A stretch of 64,000 bases of DNA. Origin: Acinetobacter lwoffii (GTDB lineage: Bacteria > Pseudomonadota > Gammaproteobacteria > Pseudomonadales > Moraxellaceae). Location: NCBI RefSeq assembly GCF_024129435.1, contig NZ_JAMXXN010000003.1, forward strand, positions 1 to 64,000, in the 5' to 3' direction. Of the stretch, positions 55,592 to 64,000 are shown piece by piece; the first letter of the stretch is position 1; every line of letters begins with the position of its first letter. The position numbers were made by a program, and so were the translations under genes. The notes under the pieces were generated by a model. The model did not search any database. It saw nothing but the letters and a program-made list of their open reading frames with translations, and was not told the origin of the DNA.

Positions 55592-56035
55592 TTCGGTCTA
55601 AAATAGCGCATCCAAAAAATTACAGAATTAAAAATGAGCGCTTTTGGTGCAAAAAAATGCACATTAAAATTAACCCTTAGTGTGCTGTTCTGCGCTAAAT
55701 CTTTGTCATCTGTATTGTTTTAATTTATGCGCTGTTTGTTGGCATGGAATTTGCTTTATTGGTGCATGAATTGAATTAATCTCCCTGTTTTAGCGCGAAA
55801 AATGATTCGATGACACCGTATGAATGTCATATTTATTCCAGATTTTTATGTTATTCATGAGCAGAATAAACTTTATTTGTTATGCATTTAGTCTAAAAAA
55901 GGACTAGTCTGAAGAAATAAAGAAAAATGCTTTTGCTCTACCAAGACGGTCTTCGAAAGTCCATTAGACGCCAGCGCAGAGAAAAATTTAGATTGTTTAA
56001 TAGCCTGTTGAGGCTTCGTGAAAGAAGGGTACGCT
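55592..56035. other. Long gltB upstream region and leader
   Basis: 444 nt with a sigma-54-type promoter (55739-55755) and, downstream of it, a leader of about 270 nt containing a TAGTC/GACTA hairpin near 55891-55908 and an AAGAC-G-GTCTT motif near 55949. No ORF or RNA gene was recognised. An alternative sigma-70 promoter closer to gltB could also be present. Confidence 0.5.
55739..55755 (+). promoter_or_regulatory. Sigma-54 (RpoN) promoter candidate upstream of gltBD
   Basis: TTGGCATGGAATTTGCT has the GG-N10-GC spacing and fits the -24/-12 consensus TTGGCACG-N4-TTGCT with one mismatch (T for C). The start site would lie near 55766. Confidence 0.5.
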
Positions 56036-59000
56036 ATGCACATGCCATCGCCTAATAATGTAGCTCCCGCTCAAGGTTTATACCAACCGGATGAGTTTAA
56101 AGATAACTGTGGTTTCGGTTTGATCGCCCATATGCAGGGTGATGCTAGCCATGATCTCGTCAAGACCGCGATTCATAGTTTGAGTTGTATGACCCATCGT
56201 GGTGGTATTGCCGCGGATGGCAAAACCGGGGATGGTTGTGGCTTGCTCTTGGCGATGCCGAAGAAATTTTTCCGTGAAGAAGCAAAACGCTTAAGTGATA
56301 CCACTTTAAGTGAAGTGTTTGCTGTGGGGTCGGTGTTTCTAAATCTTGATCCGGCACTTGCTGCACATGCCAAACAGGTTTTAAACAAAGAGATTGAAGC
56401 TGAAGGTTTAATCGTTTTGGCTTGGCGCGTGATTCCGACCAATGTCGATGCATTGGGTGAAATTGCATTGCAATCGATGCCGGCATTTGAACAGATTATC
56501 GTTAACTGTCCAATGGGTGTGACTGAGGTTGAATTTAACCGTAAGTTATTCCTGGCACGCCGTCGTGCAGAACAACTGTTGGTGAATGATACGTCTTTCT
56601 ATGTCACTACTTTGTGCTCAACGGTGATCAGCTATAAAGGCTTGATGATGCCGGAAGCGATTGCAGATTTTTATACAGATCTGGCTGATCCACGTTTGGA
56701 ATCACATATTGTGGTCTTCCATCAGCGCTTCTCGACCAATACCTTGCCACGCTGGCCTTTGGCACAACCGTTCCGTTACCTGGCACACAATGGTGAAATC
56801 AATACCATTACTGCGAACCGTAACTGGGCCATGGCGCGTGTGCCAAAATTTGAAAATCCATTATTGCCGGGTTTAACTGAACTGAATCCAATTGTGAACC
56901 GTACCGGTTCAGATTCTTCAAGCCTGGACAACATGCTGGAGATTCTGGTCGGTGGCGGCATGGATCTGTTCCGTGCACTCCGTATGCTGGTTCCGCCTGC
57001 CTGGCAGAATGTGGAAACCTTAGATGCAGACTTGCGTGCATTCTATGAATTCAACTCAAAACATATGGAAGCCTGGGATGGCCCGGCAGGTCTGGTGATT
57101 CAGGATGGGCGTCATGCGATCTGTATGCTGGATCGTAACGGTCTGCGTCCTGCGCGTTGGGTCATCACCAAAAATGGTTATATCACGCTGGCTTCTGAAA
57201 TTGGTGTCTGGGGTTATCAACCTGAAGATGTAATTTCTAAAGGCCGTGTCGGTCCTGGTCAAATGCTGGTCATTGATACGCAAACCGGTAAAGTGCTGGA
57301 TACCCAAGATGTCAATAATCATCTGAAACGTATGCGTCCATACCGTGAATGGTTACGTGAAAATTCTGTGCGTTTGCAAGGTAGTCCAGAGCTGGAAGAA
57401 TATTTATGTGATCAAGGCTTAAAAGGCGATGGTCTGAAAGCGGCACAAAAAATGTTCATGGTGACCTTTGAAGAGCGTGACCAGTTGTTGCGCCCGATAG
57501 CTGAAAGCGGTCAGGAAGCGGTAGGCTCGATGGGTGATGATACCCCAATGGCAGTATTGTCTCGTCAGGTGCGCCATGTGTCGGATTATTTCCGCCAGCA
57601 GTTTGCACAGGTGACCAACCCGCCGATCGATCCGCTACGTGAATCGATTGTGATGTCACTGGAAACCTGTTTAGGTCGTGAACAAAACGTCTTTGAGCAA
57701 GGGCCTGAGCATGCAGACCGCTTGATCATTTCCAGTCCTGTACTTTCTAATTCGAAAATGCATCAGATCCGTACGCTGGGTCGTGCCGGTTATGAAATTG
57801 CAGATATTGACTTGAACTATGCTGAAACCGAAGGTCTGGAAGCAGCGATTGCGCGTATTTGTGAAGAATCTGCACAAGCCATTCGTGATGGTAAAACCTT
57901 ACTAGTGCTTTCCGACAAGAAAATCCGTGAAGGTTACTTGCCTGCCAATGCCTTTATGATCACCGGTGCAGTGCATCATCACCTGATCAAGACTGGTTTG
58001 CGTACCGATGCCAACCTGATTGTTGAAACCGGTTTTGCCCGTGATCCACATCAGTTTGCAGTGCTACTTGGTTTTGGTGCAACGGCAATCTATCCATATC
58101 TTGCTTATGACGTGATCAATGATCTGGTTGCCAAAGGTGAGTTATTGGGTGATCCGATTTATGCGCAAAACAACTTCCGTAAGGGTATTGAAAAAGGCTT
58201 GCTGAAAGTCCTGTCTAAGATGGGTATTTCAACAGTTGCCTCTTACCGTGGCGGTCAGCTGTTTGAAGCAGTGGGCTTATCCAATGAAGTAGTGGATAAA
58301 TGCTTCATCGGTGTACCAAGCCGTATTCAGGGTGCAACCTTTATTGATCTTGAAAATGATCAGAAACAGTTGGCGGATATTGCCTGGAAAAATCGTAAGC
58401 CAATTGATCAGGGCGGTCTGCTGAAATTTGTATTCGGCAAGGAATACCATGCCTTTAACCCAGACGTGATCAACTCACTGCATAAAGCAGTACGTTCTGG
58501 GAACTACGCAGATTTTAAAGAATATGCAGAATTGGTGAACAATCGTCCGATCGCCACGATTCGTGACCTGTTCAAACTAAAAACAGATAATTCGATTCCA
58601 GTCGAACAAGTGGAATCTGTGGAAAAGATCCTGCCTCGCTTTGACTCTGCCGGCATGTCTTTGGGTGCACTGTCCCCTGAAGCACATGAAGCGATTGCGA
58701 TTGCCATGAACACGATTGGTGGTCGCTCGAACTCAGGTGAGGGCGGTGAAGATCCAGCGCGTTACGGTACTATCCGCAACTCGAAAATCAAACAAATTGC
58801 ATCGGGCCGTTTTGGTGTGACGCCTGCTTACTTAACATCTGCAGAAGTTCTTCAAATTAAAGTCGCGCAAGGTGCAAAACCAGGTGAAGGTGGTCAGTTG
58901 CCGGGTGGTAAAGTGAATGGTCTCATTGCCCGTTTACGTTACTCTGTACCGGGCGTTACCCTGATTTCGCCACCTCCGCATCACGACATCTATTCAATTG

Positions 59001-60517
59001 AAGATTTATCACAGTTGATCTTTGATTTAAAACAGGTTAACCCACAGGCGATGGTGTCAGTTAAGCTGGTTTCCGAACCGGGTGTCGGTACGATTGCGGC
59101 AGGTGTGGCGAAAGCGTATGCCGATTTCATTACCATTTCTGGTTATGATGGCGGGACAGCGGCTTCTCCACTTTCTTCAATTCATCATGCAGGTTCACCG
59201 TGGGAACTAGGTCTTTCTGAAGCGCATCAGGCCCTTCGTGTGAATGACCTGCGTGGTAAAGTTCGCGTACAGACAGATGGCGGTTTAAAAACCGGTCTGG
59301 ATGTCGTAAAAGCAGCAATTCTGGGTGCAGAAAGCTTCGGCTTTGGTTCGACTCCGATGATCGCATTGGGTTGTAAATACCTGCGTATCTGCCACTTGAA
59401 TAACTGTGCAACCGGTGTTGCGACTCAACAAGATCATTTACGTCAAGAGCATTATATTGGCGAGCCACAAATGCTGATTAACTTCTTCACTTTTATTGCT
59501 GAAGAAACCCGTGAATGGTTGGCGGCACTCGGTGTATCGAGTCTGAAAGACCTGATTGGCCGTACGGATCTGCTGGAAGTCTTGCCAGGTGAAACTGCAA
59601 AGCATGCACACCTTGATTTAAGCAAACTGCTAGAGTCGCATCCGGCAGCTGAAGGTAAAGCACAGTACTGTGAAGTTCAGGGCAATGCACCGTTTGATAA
59701 AGGTATTCTGGCAGAGAAAATGGTAGATGAGATTCTACCTGCCATCGAAGCAGGAACTGGCGGTGAATATAGCTTTACGATCGGTAACTGTGACCGTTCG
59801 ATTGGTGCCCGTCTGTCTGGTGAAATTGCGAAACGTTATGGCAACCTGAGCATGGAAGCCCATCCGGTGAAAGTTCACCTGAATGGTACTGCAGGCCAGT
59901 CACTGGGTGTCTGGAATGCCGGTGGTTTGCATATCAGCCTGGAAGGTGATGCCAATGACTATGTTGGCAAAGGCATGGCTGGCGGTCGTATCTCGATCTT
60001 CCCGCCAAAAGGTTCGCCATTCCAGACCCAAAATACCGCGATTATTGGGAATACCTGTTTGTACGGTGCGACTGGCGGTAAGTTATATGCAGCGGGTACA
60101 GCAGGCGAGCGTTTCGCGGTGCGTAACTCGGGTGCATTTGCCGTGATTGAAGGTGCAGGTGATCACTGCTGTGAATATATGACCGGCGGTATTGTTACGG
60201 TGTTGGGTAAAGTCGGACATAACTTCGGTGCGGGTATGACTGGTGGTTTTGCTTATGTACTTGATCTGGATAATGACTTCGTTGATCATTATAACCACGA
60301 ACTGATTGAGCTGAACCGTATTTCCACCGAAGCGATGGAAGAGCATAAAGCCTTCCTGGGTCGTATCCTGGATGAACATATTAAAGAAACGGGTAGTGCT
60401 TGGGCGTACAAGATCCGCCATGAGTTTGACTTTTACAGCCGCAAGTTCTGGTTGGTAAAACCAAAAGCAGCCAACTTGCAAACGCTGTTAAAAACAACTC
60501 AAGCTGATCCACAATAA
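56036..60517 (+). CDS. gltB: Glutamate synthase (NADPH) large subunit
   Basis: Makes two glutamate from 2-oxoglutarate and glutamine. About 1493 residues from the ATG at 56036 (GAAGGG upstream); the GTG at 56018 is disfavoured. The type II amidotransferase domain starts at Cys25 (DNCGFG), freed by removing the short propeptide. The central and FMN-binding (alpha/beta barrel) domains follow, with [13 protein letters not shown] and [14 protein letters not shown]. Three cysteines of the 3Fe-4S centre are in [16 protein letters not shown]. The GXGXG beta-helix closes it. It pairs with gltD. Confidence 0.97.
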   Translation: MHMPSPNNVAPAQGLYQPDEFKDNCGFGLIAHMQGDASHDLVKTAIHSLSCMTHRGGIAADGKTGDGCGLLLAMPKKFFREEAKRLSDTTLSEVFAVGSVFLNLDPALAAHAKQVLNKEIEAEGLIVLAWRVIPTNVDALGEIALQSMPAFEQIIVNCPMGVTEVEFNRKLFLARRRAEQLLVNDTSFYVTTLCSTVISYKGLMMPEAIADFYTDLADPRLESHIVVFHQRFSTNTLPRWPLAQPFRYLAHNGEINTITANRNWAMARVPKFENPLLPGLTELNPIVNRTGSDSSSLDNMLEILVGGGMDLFRALRMLVPPAWQNVETLDADLRAFYEFNSKHMEAWDGPAGLVIQDGRHAICMLDRNGLRPARWVITKNGYITLASEIGVWGYQPEDVISKGRVGPGQMLVIDTQTGKVLDTQDVNNHLKRMRPYREWLRENSVRLQGSPELEEYLCDQGLKGDGLKAAQKMFMVTFEERDQLLRPIAESGQEAVGSMGDDTPMAVLSRQVRHVSDYFRQQFAQVTNPPIDPLRESIVMSLETCLGREQNVFEQGPEHADRLIISSPVLSNSKMHQIRTLGRAGYEIADIDLNYAETEGLEAAIARICEESAQAIRDGKTLLVLSDKKIREGYLPANAFMITGAVHHHLIKTGLRTDANLIVETGFARDPHQFAVLLGFGATAIYPYLAYDVINDLVAKGELLGDPIYAQNNFRKGIEKGLLKVLSKMGISTVASYRGGQLFEAVGLSNEVVDKCFIGVPSRIQGATFIDLENDQKQLADIAWKNRKPIDQGGLLKFVFGKEYHAFNPDVINSLHKAVRSGNYADFKEYAELVNNRPIATIRDLFKLKTDNSIPVEQVESVEKILPRFDSAGMSLGALSPEAHEAIAIAMNTIGGRSNSGEGGEDPARYGTIRNSKIKQIASGRFGVTPAYLTSAEVLQIKVAQGAKPGEGGQLPGGKVNGLIARLRYSVPGVTLISPPPHHDIYSIEDLSQLIFDLKQVNPQAMVSVKLVSEPGVGTIAAGVAKAYADFITISGYDGGTAASPLSSIHHAGSPWELGLSEAHQALRVNDLRGKVRVQTDGGLKTGLDVVKAAILGAESFGFGSTPMIALGCKYLRICHLNNCATGVATQQDHLRQEHYIGEPQMLINFFTFIAEETREWLAALGVSSLKDLIGRTDLLEVLPGETAKHAHLDLSKLLESHPAAEGKAQYCEVQGNAPFDKGILAEKMVDEILPAIEAGTGGEYSFTIGNCDRSIGARLSGEIAKRYGNLSMEAHPVKVHLNGTAGQSLGVWNAGGLHISLEGDANDYVGKGMAGGRISIFPPKGSPFQTQNTAIIGNTCLYGATGGKLYAAGTAGERFAVRNSGAFAVIEGAGDHCCEYMTGGIVTVLGKVGHNFGAGMTGGFAYVLDLDNDFVDHYNHELIELNRISTEAMEEHKAFLGRILDEHIKETGSAWAYKIRHEFDFYSRKFWLVKPKAANLQTLLKTTQADPQ

Positions 60518-62011
<1,494 letters not shown>

Positions 62012-62043
62012 TCGTTACCCATCAACGCATATCATTCAAGAAC

Positions 62044-62064
62044 ACCCGCTTCGGCGGGTTTTTT
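62044..62064 (+). terminator. Terminator after gltD
   Basis: ACCCGC (62044-62049), loop TTCG, GCGGGT (62054-62059), then a T run. Confidence 0.88.
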
Positions 62065-62194
62065 ATTTTTAAGTCTGATCCAACTGAAAGACAGTCCATT
62101 AAAAAAGATTATAAAAAGTAACAAAACTTTAGAAAATACTGTTTAAAATCAAATTAATTAAATAAATATCAATAAATAATTGAGGATAAACATC

Positions 62195-62785
62195 ATGCGT
62201 CTATTAAAACAATCTTTAATAACCCTGATGCTGGCCAGTACTTTGACCCTCACAGGATGTGGCTATAACACTTTGCAGGTGAAAGATGAAGCGGTCACCG
62301 CATCATGGTCTGAAGTGCAAAACCAGTATCAGCGTCGTGCCGATCTGGTGCCGAATCTGGTCAATGTAGTCAAAGGCTATGCCGCGCATGAAGAGCAGGT
62401 ATTGACCGAAGTGACTCAAGCACGTGCCAATGTTGCCGGTTTAAAAGTAGATCGTGAAGTACTGGAAGATCCTGAATTATTCCAGCGTTATCAGGAAGCG
62501 CAGTCGCAAATGACCAGTGCCTTGTCTCGTCTTTTAGCCGTCACTGAGAATTATCCCGATCTGAAAGCCAATCAGCAATTCCGTGATTTGCAGATACAGC
62601 TGGAAGGCACTGAAAACCGGATTGCAGTGGCACGTAACCGTTACATCACTACGGTTCAGGACTTTAACTCTTATGCGCGTCAATTCCCGCAAGTGATGAC
62701 CGCCAAAGTAATTGGCATGGATACCAAACCAAACTTTAGTGCCGAGCAAAGTGCCCAAAAAGCTCCAACGGTTTCCTTTGAATAA
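62195..62785 (+). CDS. lemA: LemA family lipoprotein
   Basis: About 196 residues from the ATG at 62195 (GAGGA upstream); the in-frame TTG at 62180 is less likely. The signal peptide ends with a lipobox LTLTGC. The mature part is the helical LemA bundle: SWSEVQNQYQRRADLVPNLVNVV, given here as SEVQNQYQRRADLVPNL, and ENRIAVARNRYI. The function of LemA is not established. It precedes two TPM-domain genes, a common trio. Confidence 0.92.
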   Translation: MRLLKQSLITLMLASTLTLTGCGYNTLQVKDEAVTASWSEVQNQYQRRADLVPNLVNVVKGYAAHEEQVLTEVTQARANVAGLKVDREVLEDPELFQRYQEAQSQMTSALSRLLAVTENYPDLKANQQFRDLQIQLEGTENRIAVARNRYITTVQDFNSYARQFPQVMTAKVIGMDTKPNFSAEQSAQKAPTVSFE

Positions 62786-62815
62786 TGACTGACTTGTAAA
62801 TAAGCGAGAAATCAG

Positions 62816-63868
62816 ATGTCTGAGATGCTGCTGAAATACTGTGCCGGATTGCTCCTCATGTTGGCCATGGGGATGGTAGTGCCTGTATCAGCAGAAACTG
62901 CCACAGCTACGGATACTGAAGAAGTCATTGTGGCCCGTGAAATTTTGCAGCCTAAAGCGGGTCAAAATGCTTCAGCTCAAAAAAGTGGACCTGAAACAGA
63001 AACTGCAGCAGCATCACAGCCACAAATTGCCAATGATATGGCTGAAGGCCAGATACAGCGTGATTTACCCAGTCTGAATGAACCGGTGATTGATCAGGCG
63101 AATTTACTTAGTCCAGCTGAAAAACAGGCGATTAGTCAACGCATTTTAAACTTGCATAATGCCGGTAAAGGCCAGATTGGTGTCGTGATTATTCCGACCA
63201 CGGGGCAGGAAGATATTTTTGATTATTCCATGCGTGTTGCTGAAGCCTGGCAGCTGGGTTCAGCTAAACGCGACAATGGTTTATTGATGACCATTGCCAT
63301 TAATGATCGCCGTATTCAGATCTTGACGGGCTATGGTCTGGAAGGGGTACTGCCCGATATCGTGGCAGGCCGGATTATCAATGACAAGATCACGCCGTAT
63401 TTTAAACAGGCTCAATATGCGCAGGGGATCGACTCAGGACTGGCTGAAATAGAACGGATTTTAAATCTTGATCCTGAAATTGCAGCACAGGCAGCCGATG
63501 AATTAAAAGAACGTCAGGAACAGGCTTATCAGGCACAAAAAGCCAGTAAGGCGACGTTCAGTAGCGTGCTGTTTATTGTTGTTGCTGGGGTCGTCGGTTC
63601 CATGATTTTTGGCAGAAAACTCAGCGCTGCAACTGCCGCAGTTGCAGGCACAGCTGCCGGTCTGGTCAATGGCATGGGTTTAATTGCCAGTTTAATGATT
63701 GGTGCCGGGGTATTCTTCTTACTGGTCACCTCGCTTGCGCAGCTGATTTTACATGCCTTTATGGCAGGTGGTGGCCGCGGCGGTAGTGGTCGTGGTGGTT
63801 TTGGGGGCGGCGGCTTCGGCGGTGGCGGTGGTGGATTTGGTGGGGGAGGAGCATCAGGCTCATGGTAA
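62816..63868 (+). CDS. TPM-domain membrane protein (YgcG-like) with Gly-rich tail
   Basis: 350 residues. A signal peptide (YCAGLLLMLAMGMVVPVSA) is followed by a low-complexity linker, then a TPM domain (residues about 85-220) with VIDQANLLSPAEKQAIS, IGVVIIPTT and RIQILTGYGLEGVLPD. A short helical stretch, two hydrophobic segments, and a glycine-rich tail (GGGGFGGGGGGFGGGGAS) close the protein. ATG at 62816 or 62825. The role is unknown; TPM proteins act near the membrane in photosystem repair or phosphatase families. The stop overlaps the next gene. Confidence 0.88.
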   Translation: MSEMLLKYCAGLLLMLAMGMVVPVSAETATATDTEEVIVAREILQPKAGQNASAQKSGPETETAAASQPQIANDMAEGQIQRDLPSLNEPVIDQANLLSPAEKQAISQRILNLHNAGKGQIGVVIIPTTGQEDIFDYSMRVAEAWQLGSAKRDNGLLMTIAINDRRIQILTGYGLEGVLPDIVAGRIINDKITPYFKQAQYAQGIDSGLAEIERILNLDPEIAAQAADELKERQEQAYQAQKASKATFSSVLFIVVAGVVGSMIFGRKLSAATAAVAGTAAGLVNGMGLIASLMIGAGVFFLLVTSLAQLILHAFMAGGGRGGSGRGGFGGGGFGGGGGGFGGGGASGSW

Positions 63869-64000
63869 CAACGACAGATACGACAGAAATTGTCACGCGG
63901 CCGAAGCTGGAAGAGCATGCGCAGCCGAGTTTTAAACGCTGGCTCAAGCATGTTTGTCATATTCCTTCGGCAAAACGTTTTTACTCTAAGCAGGATCAGC
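63862..64000 (+). CDS. Second TPM-domain protein (partial, cut by window end)
   Basis: The ATG at 63862 overlaps the preceding stop and the frame stays open to the window edge. The 46 visible residues (VTTTDTTEIVTRPKLEEH ... FKRWLKHVCHIPSAKRFYS) resemble the start of the second TPM protein that follows lemA and YgcG-like genes in related bacteria. Identity rests partly on neighbourhood. Confidence 0.6.
   Translation, partial: MVTTTDTTEIVTRPKLEEHAQPSFKRWLKHVCHIPSAKRFYSKQDQ

Noticed and set aside
55646..55662. GGTGCA-A6-TGCAC upstream of gltB as an NtrC site
   Set aside because: NtrC sites have TGCAC first and GGTGCA second; this arrangement is everted. It may still be an inverted repeat but not a standard NtrC box.
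63529..63960. Proline-rich open frame on the minus strand at the window end
   Set aside because: It is the antisense of the glycine-rich tail of the TPM-domain gene; composition is explained by the sense coding.

Overview
The window looks like core chromosome of a gammaproteobacterium of the Moraxellaceae, most likely Acinetobacter. That assignment rests on remembered protein sequences and gene order, not on a database search. Supporting signs are the split division/cell-wall block (rsmH-ftsL-ftsI-murE-murF-mraY, with no murG or ftsW following), the divergent ponA / pilMNOPQ-aroK-aroB-gltBD arrangement, secG-tRNA-Leu(GAG)-initiator tRNA-rimP-nusA-infB-rbfA, and moderate-to-low GC with many simple rho-independent hairpins.

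Layout. 1-92: right end of an IS5-like insertion sequence. 168-5895: recN, ppnP, rlmB, an EamA exporter, coaE and the start of the pilus block. 5032-8886: pilB-pilC-pilD (with coaE), the type IV pilus assembly ATPase, platform protein and prepilin peptidase. 9163-16422: tpiA, secG, tRNA-Leu, four identical initiator tRNAs and the rimP-nusA-infB-rbfA translation operon. 16508-22731: a six-gene Mrp cation/proton antiporter operon with mrpA and mrpB fused. 23162-26886: hisIE followed by a UvrD-like helicase and an unusual AAA ATPase. 27113-29573: an SDR oxidoreductase and metY. 29882-33874: ettA, a zinc-ribbon membrane protein, tRNA-Glu, tRNA-Ala and gltX. 34002-36963: a small secreted protein and two tandem sulfate-binding proteins. 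37148-45139: the peptidoglycan/division cluster and rlmA. 45190-53021: ponA divergent from the pilMNOPQ alignment/secretin operon. 53058-62011: aroK, aroB, a membrane protein with a SPOR-like region, and gltB-gltD. 62195-64000: lemA and two TPM-domain genes, the second cut by the window end.

How it fits together. Two separate loci supply most of the type IV pilus machine (PilB/C/D and PilM/N/O/P/Q). The second carries an in-frame amber stop in pilM at 48355-48357, so this strain, or this assembly, may lack a working alignment complex. The translation genes are grouped with their RNA partners: IF2 with initiator tRNA, and GluRS with tRNA-Glu. Regulatory DNA of note includes a sigma-54-type promoter before gltBD, a 21-bp palindrome before metY, a 30-bp perfect palindrome in the tRNA-Glu trailer, and an inverted repeat around the tRNA-Ala/Glu -10 box.

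I found no CRISPR array, rRNA operon, prophage, or convincing new multi-gene system. The most unusual protein-coding signals are the interrupted pilM and the helicase/degenerate-ATPase pair behind hisIE.
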